From contig NC_059075.1 in the NCBI RefSeq assembly GCF_020497125.1, positions 30,478,003 to 30,542,002 on the forward strand: a stretch of DNA of 64,000 nucleotides, in the 5' to 3' direction. The stretch is from Mauremys mutica. Taxonomy: Eukaryota > Chordata > Testudines > Geoemydidae. Shown piece after piece: positions 12,301-27,300 of this stretch; within the stretch, counting starts at the first letter, position 1; the number at the start of each line of letters is the position of its first letter. Made by a program: the position numbers and the translations under genes. Below the pieces are notes generated by a model. It was not told where the DNA came from. It was given only the letters and a program-made list of their open reading frames with translations, and did no database searches.

Positions 12301-15300
12301 AGTCACTGTTGTCCATTTGTAAAAAAGTGGTAATACATAAAGACTTGTCTTACAGAAGTGGTATAAAGATTAACTAACCTGTAGATGATGATTTGAAAAA
12401 TATATAGCACTATAATTTCTAAATATTATTTTTACTTTCTGAGAAAAGGAGCCATAGTAAGACTTAGTTATGGAGACTGAATTTCTTTACTCTTCAGTAT
12501 TATATTAATAATACAGCCTCCCACCCCCTTAAAATCTGTAAAAATGTTTTATAAGTAGGGCTGTCAAGCCATTTAAAAAAATTAATCACAATTAATCATG
12601 CCATTAAAAAAATTAATGGCACGATTAAACAATAAAAGAATACCATTTATTTAAATATTATTGGATGTTTTCTACATTTTCAAATATATTGATTTCAATT
12701 ATAACAGAATACAAAATGTACAGTGATCACTTTATATTTATTTTATTGCAAATATTTGCACTGTAAAAAAAAGATATTATTTTTCAGTTCATCTTATACA
12801 ATTACTGTAGTGCAATCTCTTTATCATGAAAGTTGAACTTACAAATGTAGAATTATGTACCAAAAATAACTGCATTCAGAAGTAAAACAATGTAAAACTT
12901 TAGAGCCTACAAGTCCACTCGGTCCTACTTCAGCCAATCGCTCAGACAAACAAGTTTGTTTACATTTTCAGGAGATAATGCTGCCCGCTTCTTGTTCACA
13001 ATATCACCGAAACGGAGAAGAGGTGTTTGTTCTCACGGCACTGTTGTAGCTGGCCTTGCAAGATATTTATGTGCCTGACATGCTAAAGATTCATATGTCC
13101 CTTTATGCTTTAACCACCATTCCAGAAGACATGCATCCGTGCTGATGAAGGGTTCTGCTTGATAACCATCCAAAGCAGTGCTGGCTGATGCATGTTCATT
13201 TTCATTATGTGAGTCAGATACCACCAGCAGAAGGTTGATTTTCTTTTTTGGTGGTTTGGGTTCTGTAGTTTCTGCATCGTAACGTTGCTCTTTTAAGACT
13301 TCTGAAAGCATGCTCCACACCTCATCCCTCTCAGATTTTGGAAGAGATTCTTAAATCTTGGGTCGAGTGCTGTAGCTATCTTTAGAAATCTCACATTGGT
13401 ACCTTCTTTGCCTTTAGCCAAATCTGCAGCAAAAGTGTTCTTAAAATGAACATGTGCTGGGTGATCATCTGAGACTACTATAACATGAAATATATGGCAC
13501 AATGTGGGTAAAATAGAGCCGGAGACATAAAATTCTCTCCCAAGGAGTTGGGTCACAAATTTAATTAACGCATTAATTTTTTAACGAGCCTTATCAACAT
13601 GGAAGCATATCTTCTGGAATGGCAGCCGAATCATGAAAGGGCCTACAGATGTTTAGCAGATCTGGCACATAAATACCTTGCAATCCCGGATACAAAAGTC
13701 CTATGCGAACGCTTGTTCTCACTTTCTGGTGACATTGTAAATAAGAAGTGGGCAGCATTATCTCCTGTAAATGTAAACAAACTTGTTTGTATTAGCGATT
13801 GGCTGAATGAGAAGTAAGACGGAGTGAACTTGTAGGCTCTAAAGTGTTGCATTTTTTTGTTTTTGAGTGCAGTTATGTAACCAAAAAAAAAATCTACATA
13901 TGTAAATTGCAGTTTCATGATAAAGAGATTGCACTACAGTACTTGTAAGAGGTGAATTGGAAAATACTGTTTCTTTTGTTTATCATTTTTACAGTGAAAA
14001 TATTTGTAATAAGTATAATTCTATAAAGTGAGCAGTGTACACTTTGTATTCTGTGTTATAATTGAAATCAATATATTTGAAAATGTAGAAAAACATCCAA
14101 ATATTTTAAATAAATTTGAATTGGTATTCTATTGTTCAACAATGTGATTAATCACGATTAATTTATTTGAGTTAATTGCATGAGTTAACTGCAATTAATT
14201 GAGAGCCCTATTTATAAGCCTATCATATTTGTTCAGGCAAAGAGTTTCTTAAACATTTACAAGGGTTCTACCCAAAATATTATAACTACTTTGGGGATTT
14301 TCATATGTAGGCTTCTAAAAAGTACTTTTTCTCTTGTTGTTTGTGCTATTGATTGTAAGTTACTACTCTGCCAATACACAAAGTGATACGGTAGTTGCCA
14401 ATTTTTATTATAAATTTTACCATCTGTAATTTTCCCTTACCACTTAACTTGATTTTCTGTCAGTTAAAAAAATTCTCATTGCTGTGATCAAGTAGAGCCC
14501 AGTCCTGCAAACTCTTACTTATGTGACTGATCTTTACTCAAGCAACTAGTGCATTTGATTTCAGTGATATTACTTGTGTCCATAGCATCTACAGTTACCT
14601 ATACTGGAATTAAAATACAGTGAATATTTAGGTTTTCTTTAAATGCAAGAAACTGTTAAATATGCTAGCATGTGGGGAATGCAATCAATATACTGTGAAA
14701 TTTGTGCACAAAGAAACCCAATAGCTGTTCTTATGTTTCAATAGAGATATGCTATTTTATATTTTTTTTCTTTGAAATAAAGCTATTGTAGCTTTAAATT
14801 TTACATTATAATAAAAATACCTATGTTTGAATGTTGTGATAGAGGCTTGCTTACTTTTTAGTAAGTACTTTTAGTGTCCTTGCATTTTGTATTTTATTAA
14901 GAATTATTTGCTGTTGAAGTGCTCAAAGGAAAATAAACTGTTGTTTATCTCAATTTATTTCCCAAACTAAAGTATTATTTTTCTTCTTTTATCTAGTCTT
15001 CCAGAGTACAAGGAACAAATAATGCTGATCAAAGTGAAATCTGCAAGCTGCAAAATATTATCAAAGTAAGGTGACAGTTTTCACAAATCAACCCACACCC
15101 ATACATTTTTTATAATTTGCAGCTAAGCCCCCAATCCTGCAAACATTTACATGTGTAGTCCCAATGACTTCAGTCACATTTCAAGTGAATCAAGTTAAGT
15201 GTATGCATAAGTGTTTGCATGATCGGGTACTAAACAAAGTGTATTGGCATATAATATAATTGTGTTTATAACTGAAATGTTGCCACACCTCCTATATTTA

Positions 15301-18300
15301 AAAAAAATTCTGATTGATTAGATGAATGAGTGTCTCTCCGGTTGGTTATGCAACTGGTTTGCTACAATATTATAGGCTTGAAAGCATAAAGTTTGTAAGA
15401 TTAAGGCCAACACTTCAAAAGTAGCCAGTGATTTGTAGTGCCTCAATTTTTGGATGCCCATCATGGGATACCTTGAGGTTGCTTTCCCTCTCCAACCCCT
15501 TTCCCAAGTCTCTACAACTCCAAGTGAAGTCAGTGTGAACTATAAGTGTTAAGCACTTCTGAATTTCAGACCCTTGATGGCTAAATTAGACACCATACAA
15601 ATTTTGGTCTTATTTTGTACAGGTGCATATCTGGATGTAATTTTGCTCTGTTCTGAGTCCTGTTTTTCAAGTTAACCACTCTAACTTATTAATGTACTAC
15701 ATAGGTGTGAAGGCATATACTGGTAATGTTACATGGTATACATATATAAATACATAATGTAAATGGTGAAATAAGACAAATACATTTTTATACTTACAAT
15801 GAAGCTGGAAAATCAAATCAGTTTTATCTTCAATACATGGTAAGGTGAGAGTAAGTGTATTATCTAGTATAACTTAAATTTGTTTTTCTCCCATATTTGT
15901 GTGTTTTAATGTAAGTTATAATGAATGATGGAGAGGAGACTTCCTGGTAATTAATACTTACCTGGAGAAGTTCAGGGAATGACAGGAAAACTCCTCCTGA
16001 TCACGCATTGCTGCTATTAAATGTTAGTTATTACATCCTTATTATTTATCCTATGTAAGTAAACAGTGCTCACCTTTTTTCTGTATTGAAAAGTGAAAAA
16101 CCTAATTGCACCTTGCCGGGGATGCAGAATTCTAGTTACAGTACTAGAAACAGCTATTTTTTCTAGAGTTCCAATAAGCTTATAATATTGAATTTATAAA
16201 TATGATTAGAAGGAAGGTATGTTGTTGCAGTTGTCTCTTCCCCAGAGTCTTGGATACTTAAGGCAACTTTCAAATTGGGAAAAGCTCTAAATCAGTAACT
16301 CTCAACCTCTGCAGAGTACTGTACCCCTTTCAGGAGTCTGATTTGTCTTGCGTACCCTAAGTTTCACCACACTTAAAAACTACTTGCTTACAAAAACGGA
16401 CATAAAAATACAAAAGTGCAACAGCACAATATTACTGAAAAATTGGTTACTTTCTAATTTTTACCATATTATAAAATAAATTAATTTGAATATAAATACT
16501 GCACTTACATTTCAGTGTACAGTATATAGAGTTATATGAACAAGTCATTGTATGAAATTTTAGTTTTTTCTGACTTCGCTAGTGCTTTTTATGTAGCCTT
16601 TTAAAACTAGGCAAATATCTAGATGAGTTGATGTACCCCTGGGCAGACCTCTGCGTATCCCAGGAGTACGCAAACCCATCGTTGAGAACCACTGCTCTAA
16701 ATAAGTATAACAGAAGTCTGAGTGAGCTCTGCAGCCCTTTTTTACGTACTTTTCATTGTGGACCAGCCTTTTCCACAAGTTGTGTGACACTTTGCTCTGT
16801 GGCTGGTTCAGAAAGTTAGTCTTTCTTTTGCCTTCTGTGATGTATTGTAATGTGTCTACTAAGGTGTAAATAATCCACACACTGTAACTCTTCCCAAAAC
16901 AAGTGCCAGCCTCTAGTCCTATGCCCTGCTCCTGCTCCAAAAGAAGTCTGTTGCAGGGCTCTCATTGACTTCTGTTGGAGCAAGTTTAAGCCCTCTGTGA
17001 GAATCTCAGGGTTGTGGAATCTCTTCCAAGATGAGTCCAGGTTACAGAATTGAGCCCACTTTCTGTCAAAATAGGAGCAATCCAATATTTTAATTTTTTT
17101 AGCCATTTGTGGCAGAAGTTGGTTTTTGTTTTTTTCCCCCCCACCAGTACAAATGAATTGACCATGATCTTGATTCTTCTTTCAAGAATAGTCCCAGCTA
17201 CTCTCCCTAGTGAGGCTGAATTTTCTTGTTGCTTAAAGAGGAGAAAGTTGAGGCTAAGGTTGTGGGCTACATTCTGGCTGTTAGTAAATTCCTGTGTTTG
17301 CATAAGGTAAGGGCTTGTCTACGTGGAAAGTTAGTACCCAGCAAGCCAGGATGTGAATGTACAGGGCATCAGCTTGCCACTCACTATATGGACACTGCTA
17401 CCACACAGTAAAAGTCCCGGAGTGTAGAATAGTACTTTGGCACTTCCACTGCACTATAATAATGTCCCCGGGGCGAGTTAATGCATGGCAAGCTTGTGCC
17501 TTGTAGATTCACATGCTGGCTTCCCAGGCACTAACTTGTCATGTGCACAAGGCCTAAGTTACTTTTTTGATGAAAGAACACTGCCAACTATCCTTATAGT
17601 TGATAAATGTTTTTGTTTTCAATTTTGTATTACAGTCAAGCTCCAAGATGACATTTTTTCCTTTCTGTATTTGTAAAGTTCTTAGAAGATGTGACATGCT
17701 GTATAAGTGCTAAGTACTTTTGTTATCTAAGTGATAATGTTCAGAGTGGGCACTTCCAGGGACTTGAGGATCTGAAGAAAAGCTAAGGGTATTTAACATA
17801 GCTTATGGATTGCTTTACCTGGGACTGTAGGGTGGTGTGGGGTATGTGTCACTATTGCTATACTTTTCTCTGTGCTGAAAAGATCAGAGTAGAAATGCAT
17901 ATCCATGGGACACAGCATGGTGTTATACAAAAGTAGTCAGACAACATGTACAGTTACAAATAGGAAAATAGCATTTTGTGCTCATGATTCCATTAAAAAC
18001 ACACACACACACAGATTTTTGTTGTCATTAATTTCTTGTTCAAGAAACTTGTTCACCTGTTTACTTGGCAGCCCTGATGTATCAGTCATTAGTGTTTCCT
18101 AATTAACATGAGTTCTCCATCCAAACAAAAATATTATCTGAATGTTCATTAATAGAGGTTAGAGATGTTTTGTCTGTCATTGAAACAAGGTGATAGATCT
18201 GAAAATACAAGTTATTTGACATTTTGAGACAATATTAACCTGATTATAATTTATCTAATGTGAGTGGGAGTGTGTGTATGTGAGAGGTGAGGTGGGGGAT

Positions 18301-21300
18301 GTCCTGATGCAGGGATCAGCAGCCTTTGGCATGCGGCCCGTCAGGGGAAATCCGCTGGTGGGCCGGGACGGTTTGTTTACCTGCAGCATCTGCAAATTCG
18401 GCCGATCGCAGCTCCCACGGTTTGCCATTCCAGGCCAATGGAGGCTGCGGGAAGCAGCGGCCAGCACATCCCTTGACCCACGCTGCTTCCCGCAGCCCCC
18501 ATTGGCCTGGAACAGCGAACGGTGGCCAGTGGGAGCTGCGATCGGCTGAACCTGCGGACGCTGCAGGTAAACAAACCATCTTGGCCCACCAGTGGATTTC
18601 CCTGATGGGCCGCGTGCCAAAGGTTGCCGATCCCTGTCCTAATGTATACATTCTCCTATGTGTCTGAGATTACAAGTTCTTTGAGGTGGGGCTCTTTTTA
18701 GTTTGTACCATGCCAACCACATTGATTGTATAAATAAATAATTTTTAAACAGGCACGTTTTATTTTTGGTGTAAAATATTTGGCAGTATCTTTGCAGGTG
18801 CAGAAAAATATTCTTTTAAAATGTACACATACTGTGTGTCTGCATTCTAAATATTTTTTTTTTCAATTACACTTTTTAGGAGCTGAAACAGAATTTAAGT
18901 CAAGACATAGATGAACATCAGCATGAGCTTTCAGTATTACAGGATGCGCATCGACAGAAACTAGCAGAGATAAGTCGTCGGCACCGGGAGGAGTTAAGTG
19001 AATATGAGGAACGAATTGAAGAACTTGAAAATCAGTTACAGCAAGGTATTTATTACCCTGCGATCATTCTATTTTATAGGCTGTTACCCTCAGCTTTTAT
19101 ATGGAATGAACTTTATTCAGAATACCAAATGCACATACAAATGAGCAGTAGAATGTATTGGACATAGATTAATATGGATTTAGCAAATCTTTAGTTTGAT
19201 TAAAATTGACTTGAGCACATTTAATTGCATTGTTAATGGCTGCTCTTCAGAAGAAAATACACGTGACTTTCAGCTGTCCACCACACAGATTCTGGTCTAG
19301 ATACTGAGTGAGAAACTCTTCAAGTCTGATAAATTAATTTTTCAGACCTATGGGTTTACTATCTGTGGAAGGCTTCTCTCCTGCTATTCCCCAATCTACT
19401 AGAGTTGAAAACTATCTGAGAAACAGATATCTCTCTTCACTTGTATTCATTGCGGGATATTTTTTTAAACTCCTGGACATTAATTTGTCCCCTCATAATC
19501 TACTTACATCCATATCCTCAGGCAGGTGGTATGCACTAAATCAGGAGTTCTCAAACTGGGGGTCGGAACCTCTCAGGGGGTCATGAGGTTATTACATGAG
19601 GGGGGTTGCGAGCTGTCAGCCTCGACCCAAACCCCGCTTTGCCTCCAGCATTTATAATAGTATTAAATATATAAAAACGTGTTTTTAATTTATATGAGGG
19701 GGGGTTGCACTCAGAGTCTTGCTATGTGAAAGGGGTCATCAGTACAAAAGTTAGAGAACCACTGCACTAAATCCATAAAGCCAAGACATGTTTGATTCCA
19801 ATCCAATATTGATTTGGAAAGAGACTGCAGAATAGAGTGAAAACTTTTCAACACAAAAAATTCTGGAGGCAAGTAGTAGGTACTAAATGGGTCACTCACT
19901 GAATGATATGAAGTCAGAGTTGATGGTGATGAGGGCTGTATAAGTTCCTGGTTGGATGGGTTGGTAGATAGCACATTTTCTAGCAACAAGTGCCTTTATC
20001 TGTTTTTCTTGTACTGGGATATCTCTGGATGCATAGAAGTGAAAGTTTGTATGTCTTATTAATTGGGTTTCTTTTTGAAGGGGGCCTCATTTACAAGTTC
20101 ATATCTAAACTTAGTAAGTTTCGTTTGTAATTGATTCATCAAAACTATGCCACCCAAAGAGTACGTTACCCTTTTGGGAAAGAGACGTACTTCAAATGAC
20201 AACTGTCCCTTCCCAGAATGAAAGAGAAACTCCATTACCAACAGTGTCTCCTCAGATATAGAGTTAGGCAGAAGCACCATGTAAGAACCTTTTGAGGTCT
20301 GAACCAGAGTGGTAGGGAATTGACTCATGGTATCGTAATGCCTGTTAAAATTGTTCTGTCTTCTGACTTCTTTCAAAAGAATCCTTTTAAAGAGTCTTGG
20401 GTGAAATCAAAGGCATGAGCCACACATCTCTTGCATCATGACTCAGCTGTAAGACAAAATACTTCTCACACTTCTTAGTATGATATTACTCACCTATGAC
20501 CATACCCTTGCTAAATTGCGTTTTCACCCATCAGGGATCGTCTGGATGCAGAACCTAGAAATTCTTGTTTTCAGAATCTACGTAGTCATGAATAGACAAG
20601 CAACATGTCTTCTTTTAGCAGCTTCTATCTAAATTTTGGCTTTCTGCCTTCTTGAACTCTGTAACTTGTATAAATGATTTGCATTATAAGTTACGCTGGC
20701 TATAGAGAGGCTTCTAAAGTTTTAGGGACATTATATCTTGTATCTATAAAAACCCAACTTCTCTTGAACATGACCTTTAGGTTGAAAGTCTGAGAGTTTT
20801 ATTGCAGAATAATGTGTCTCTGCTTCTATGCTTGATAATGTATATTTTTTAATGTAAACCTTTAGAGGAAAAGTCAATACTGTTTACTGTATATTGAATT
20901 ATAAATGTAAGGATTTATATATAAAATGGCAAAACCAAATGTAATGAGAATTTAAATGTTGTGTTTGTGTATAGAATATATGATTGTCATCAAAACATTC
21001 TTTAATTCTTGAAGGAACTTAAAATAAATCTAATATGCTTGTACTAATCTCCAGTTTTCAGCCACAATCCTGAGAATTTAAAATTGACTAAAATGAATAC
21101 ATATGAAATATACAAATTATTATAACCTGTGACAACCATTCATTAACTCATTAAAACAACAAACCACAAAATCTAATGTCCTTTGATCTGGAATGAACCT
21201 GGTAGCTAACAGTATTCTGGAGAAATAGTTTTAGGAACATATGAAGGACTGACTAGACAATTTTATTTTTTGATGCTCATTATGACTTTTGATTATTTTT

Positions 21301-24300
21301 CCCTTAAAGTCCATTTTTTAACTATTGGTGATTAGAACTGTATCTGCCTCACTTCACTTATTTCAAAATTGCCATTTTATAGTTATCAACATAAGCAGCT
21401 GTGAGGTGTATCTCTTCTAAAGCAAACCACGTATCTTTATATACTTCAAACATTAGTTCTTCTAAATGTCTCTCTTGCTTTCTGTAGATGAAGTGAGTGC
21501 CTCCATTTCACTATAGTTATTGTTTAACATTGCCAACCTTTCAAGAATAAAAATTCTTAGTTGGTAGCTGTTCCAGGAGAAAATTCTATAATGCTGACTT
21601 TGGTTACTAGTTTAAACTCAATCTCTTGTGCTTTTTCAGGTGGTGCAGGCATTGAAATCACTGATTATTCTAAAATTAGCGACTTGCAAAAGAACATTCA
21701 AATCCTACAAACTGAAAAACTAAAGGACATACAGAATATGAAGGAACTGGAGGATAAAGTAAAAAATTTAAATGAGAAATTTTCTTCTGTAGAAAATGAG
21801 AACAAAATCCTGCTGAATGAGCGAGAACTGGTAAAGATGGAAAACAGCCAAATAACACAAGAATATGAAAGACTGAAATCTGAGTTTATTAAGCTTCAAA
21901 ATTATGTTGCAGAACAGGAGACCCTTCTGAAAGAACAGGGGAAAAAACTCCCACTGATGACATCGTCAGAGGAAGAAGTGCTCAGACTACAACAAGCACT
22001 GTTGGGTAGGAAGCAATTGAGATTTTCAGCTCCTATCCAAAATATTTTACACATTTAAAAATAGAAGCCATTTTAGGAAAAGTAGTATGAATAAATGAGA
22101 TTGTGATAACTATGAATAGAGCCACTTTAGAAAAGGGTTTACCTCTGAAATGATCAAGTAAAACAAGATCTGAAAGGACTACCTTGGCACTACTCTGATA
22201 GTGAGGTAGAAGTCTCTGGATAGCTTAGTGAAGATGCCTGGCTAGAGCCTAGCAGGAATTTTTGTTCTCTGTTTTGCCGTAATGTTAAAAAAAATAAATA
22301 AATAAAATGCCAGTTTTATGATGGTGGTTTCTAATATTGTTTGCCTCACTCTGTAAACATACAGCTAAGATCAAAATATGTAGAGAGATGCTGACAAAAG
22401 TTAGAGATATGGCCGGTCTTAAAATGTTATTGAAAATACTAAGATTATTTACACTGGAAAGAAGAGACGCTAAAGATGACAATTGAACAATTTAAAATTA
22501 TGGCATGGCACATGAAATATGACTTTTCCTGTTGGCTTGGGTTGCCTTCCCTTATCAACCTGGGCTTGTTTTCTTTTACTTCCCTTTTTCGGATCCATTT
22601 GCTGTCTTGCTCTGACACTTTGTCTTGTTTTACTTCTCTTGCCCCCAGCAAACCCTGGGCTAGGTATGGTATACTGTAGATATCTGAACACAGAGGCCCT
22701 CTGAATATGGATCTCCCTATCTGCAGCAGTATTTGGTTTTTCCCACAAAACCCATAGAGAGTTCTTTGCAGGTCCAGAGATCTTCTTTCAAAGTGTGAGA
22801 GGGAGGGCTGCAGCTCCCCAAAGTAGATCTGCTCAGGGGTTAATACTGTCTGAGCCCTATCCATTTTATAGAAGCTACCATTCAGGGGCTTCCAGGGCAT
22901 TCAGTCTGGGAAGTCCTGGCAACATGGTGGTCCAGCCAGGGAGCCTCTGCAGTAGTTTCCCAGAAAATAGCAAAGCACAGGGCCAGAAGTCCTTATTCTT
23001 TCTTTCTTAGGGGACAAATCCTATTCCTGACTGCAGAATCCAGAAGAGACTGAGGAGAACCTTGTAGTGTTTCTTTTCCCCTAAACTTTTTCTACATAGG
23101 GATTTTTGGGGTTTCTTGTGAGGGAATTGCTTTCAAAACGAGACTGTTAGCCATGAGTTTCCCACAGTAATGACCACTTTTAAGTAACAGAAGCATATGT
23201 TTTTGCTTGTAACCATTATAGAAACTCAGTAGTAGGAGTTACGTTTAAATGAATATTTTTCCATTATAGGGAATTGTTTTTTGATGTTATAGGAATGTAA
23301 TTCACAAAAATAAAATGCTGTCTTTATGATTTATAGGCAGTGTCTGTGTTATGGTAAAATATGTAATCCTTTCGTTTTGAATATTTTTTTTGGTGTTTTA
23401 TAAGTCTTAAGTACTTAGTCATTCAAAGCTAAATTTCAGTAACTACTGATGGACTGTGTCTGTAACTTTGTTTGTGTTCTAACATCTTGGCTTGACTCTA
23501 GCTGCGAAGTGATGAAAACTGAATCATACTGTTGTGTTGTTACATTATGGGTTTTTTCCCACTGATTGGAGCATGCTGATGAAGTATACAGGTTTATTGC
23601 TTGGAGACATCAATTTGGTTTTATTTCCCTAAGATTTTTCTACTTAATTTGTATAGCAATTTAAATGACCTAATCTTCTGGTTGTCAAAATAAATAATTT
23701 AATTTTGTTGCTCTTTTTACAGATGCAGAAAAAGAAATAATGAGACTTAATACCTTAAATCAGGTAAACTGATTTCGAAATGATACCAACGCTGAAGTCA
23801 TAATAGTAAGAACTAATGTGAATCATAGAATCATGCAAATGTAGGACTGGAAGGAACCTTGACAGGTCATCTAGTCCAGTCCCCTGCACTGCCATAGGCC
23901 TAAGTATTATTTAGAATATCTCTGGCAGGCATTTGTCTAACCTTTTGTTAAAAACCTCCAATGATTCCACACTCTCTTTAGGTAATTTGTTCCAGTGATT
24001 AGCTACCCTTACAGTTAGACGTTAGGAAAAACTTCCTAACCTAAATCTCCCTTGCTGCAACTTAAGCCCATTACTTCTTGTCCTTTTCTCAGTGGTTAAA
24101 GAGAACAATTTATCACTCTCCTCTTCGTAACAGTTTTTTATGTACTTGAAGACTGTTATGTTGTCCCTCAGTCTTCTCTTCTCCAGACTAAACAAACTCA
24201 TTTTTAAAAATCTTTCCTTACAGGTCATGTTTCCTGGACCTTTAATCAATTTTGTTGCTCTCCTCTTGACTTTCTCCAATTCGTCCACCTCTTTCCTGAA

Positions 24301-27300
24301 GTATGGTGCCCAGAACTGGACACAGTACTCCAGTTCAGGCCTTCTCAGTGCTGAGCAGAGTGGAAGAATTACTTCTCATCTTGCTTACAACTATCCTACT
24401 AATACAACCCAGAATGTTGTTTGCTTTTTTTGCAACAGTATTACATTGCTGACTCGTATTTAGTTTGTGGAACACTATAACCCCCAGATCCTTTTCTGCA
24501 GTTCTCCTTCCTAAAGTGGTCATTTCTTATTTTGTATTTGTGCTGTTGATTTGTATTTGTCCTCATTGAGTTTCATCCTATTTAATTCAGATCATTTCTT
24601 CAGTGTGTCAAGAAGATCATTTTGAATTCTAATCCTGTCCTCCAAAGTGCTCACAACTCTCCCCAGTTTGTCATCCGCAAACTTTAAGTGTATTCTCTGT
24701 ACCCATTATCCAAATCATTCATGAAGATATTGAATAGAATCAGACCCAGAACAGATTCCTGTGAGTCCCCACTCAATATGCCCTTCCAGCTTAATTGTGA
24801 ATCATTGACAGCTACTCTGAGTACATTTTTCCAGCCAATTGTGCACCCATCTTATAGTAGATTTGTGTAGGCTATAGCTCTCTGAGAATGTCATGTAAGA
24901 CAGCATCAAAAGCCTTACTAAAGTTGAGATATATTACATCATCTGCTTTTCCCCTTATCCACAAGGCTTCTTACCCTGTCACAGAAGGATATTAGGTTGG
25001 TTTGACATAATTTGTTCTTGACAAATCCTTATTGACTGTTACTTATTCCTCATTTTCTTCTAGGTGCTTACAGATGGATTATTTGCTCCATTATCTTTCT
25101 GGGTACTGAAGTTAAGCTGACAGGTCTATAATTCCCTGGATTGTCCTGTTGACCTGATTTATGGAGGGCTGGTTAATTATATGCATCAATGATCTGATGA
25201 GAAGATTCATAGACTTTAAACTCATAAACTTTAAGGTCAGAAGGGACCATTATGATAATCTAGTCTGACCTCCTGCACAATGCAGGCCACAGAATCTCAC
25301 CCACCCACTCCTGTAACAAACCCCTAACCTATGTCTGAGTTATTGAAGTCCTCAAATTGTGGTTTGAGGACCTCAAGCTGCAGAGAATCCTCCAACAAGT
25401 GACCCCTGCCCCATGCTGCAGAGGAAGGCGAAAAACCTCCAGGGCCTCTGCCAATCTGCCCTGGAGGAAAATTCCTTCCCGACCCCAAATATGGCGATCA
25501 GTTAAACCCTGAGCATGTAGGCAAGACTCACCCGCCAGCACCCAGGAAAGAATTCTCTATAGTAACTCAGATCCCAACCCATCTAACATCCCATCACAGA
25601 CCACTGGGCATACTTACCTGCTGATAATCAAAGATCAATTGCTAAATTAATTGCCAAAATGAGGCTATCCCATCATACCATCCCCTCCATAAACTTATCA
25701 AGCTTAGTCTTAAAGCCAGATATGTCTTTTGCCCCCACTACTCCCCTTGGAAGGCTGTTCCAGAACTTCACTCCTCTAATGGTTAGAAACCTTCGTCTAA
25801 TTTCAAGTCTAAACTTCCTAGTGTCCAGTTTATATCCGTTTGTTCTTGTGTCCACATTGGTACTAAGCTTAAATAATTCCTCTCCCTCCCCGATATTAAT
25901 CCCTCTGATATATTTATGAAGAACAATCATATCCCCCCTCAACCTTCTTTTGGTTAGGCTAAACAAGCCAAGCTCTTTGAGTCTCCTTTCATAAGACAGG
26001 TTTTCCATTCCTCGGATCATCCTAGTAGCCCGTCTCTGAACCTGTTCCAGTTTGAATTCATCCTTCTTAAACATGGGAGACCAGAACTGCACACAGTATT
26101 CCAGATGTGGTCTCACCAGTGCCTTATATAACGGTACTAACACCTCCTTATCTTTGCTGGAAATACCTCGCCTGATGCATCCTAAAACTGGATTAGCTTT
26201 TTTAACGGCCATATCACGTTGGCGGCTCATAGTCATCCTGTGATCAACCAATACTCCGAGGTCCTTCTCCTCCTTCGTTACTTCCAGCTGATGTGTCCCC
26301 AATTTATAACAAATTCTTGTTATTAATCCCTAAATGCATGACTTTGCACTTTTCACTATTAAATTTCATCCTATTACTATTACTCCAGTTTACAAGGTCA
26401 TCCAGATCTTCCTGTATGATATCCCGGTCCTTCTCTGTGTTAGCAATATCTCCCAGCTTTGTGTCATCTGCAAACTTTATTAGCACATTCCCGCTTTTTG
26501 TGCCAAGGTCAGTAATAAAAAGGTTACATAAGTTTGGTCCCAAAACTGATCCCTGAGGGAACTCCACTAGTAATCTCCATCCAGCCTGACAGTTCACCTT
26601 TCAGTACAACCCGTTGTTGTCTCCCCTTTAACCAGTTCCTTATCCACCTTTCAATTTTCATATTGATCCCCATCTTTTCCAATTTAACTAATAATTCCCC
26701 ATGTGGAACCGTGTCAAATGCCTTACTGAAATCGAGATAAATTAGATCCACTGCGTTTCCTTTGTCTAAAAAATCTGTTACCTTCTCAAAGAAGGAGATC
26801 AGGTTGGTTTGGCACAATCTACCTTTTGTAAAACCATAATCAGGTTCTTGTTCTGAAATCAGGCCACAGAATTAGAGAATGTAGAGAATCCAATACTTTG
26901 TAAGGACTCTCAGGGTCTGTGGCAAGAACACTCCTGCTGAGGACAAAGCCAAGCTTTAGAGATTTTTATTAAAATCAAAGAAAAGGTCATCAAAGCTCCA
27001 AACCATAGAATCAGAAAGAAATAATATAGTTCTATGGGTACCTGTGGTATCATTCCTTACAAAAGCTACTCTCACCCTTCCTTGGGGACCTGGTGATGGA
27101 AGACAAAGGACTAACCTTGTCTCTGGCATGCCAAATGAGTCCGATGATCCAGGTTCCTCAATGCTGAGATGGTGGGGAGAAGGGTCAAATGTAGAGTAGC
27201 TAAGGCAGGGGTGGGCAAACTACGGGCCGCGGGCTGGATCCGGCCACTCAGGGCTTTGGATCCGGCCTGCAGCGCCGCCGGCACCACATCCCTGCAGCCC

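Larger units (their letters stand above)
12556..14210. mobile_element. fold-back hAT derivative, copy 1 (long arm left)
   Basis: A 1655-bp element flanked by a perfect 8-bp target duplication TTTATAAG (12548-12555 and 14211-14218), the hAT signature. Termini read TAGGGCTGTC and GAGAGCCCTA. Subterminal sequence is rich in ATTAATC/GATTAAT palindromes. The two ends are large inverted copies of one sequence: the 3' end of a hAT transposase gene plus its UTR, about 12556-13143 on the - strand and 13597-14210 on the + strand. A single-copy spacer of about 450 bp (13144-13596), coding on the - strand, extends only the left arm. See copy 2 at 50835-52402, which has the same junction in the opposite orientation. 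Confidence 0.88.

Noticed and set aside
18255..18667. Five overlapping frames of 70-121 codons
   Set aside because: They are shadows of a palindromic MITE.
22445..22900. A 151-codon minus-strand frame as a host gene
   Set aside because: No recognisable domain, no splice signals that join it to anything, and odd composition; more likely repeat-derived or chance.
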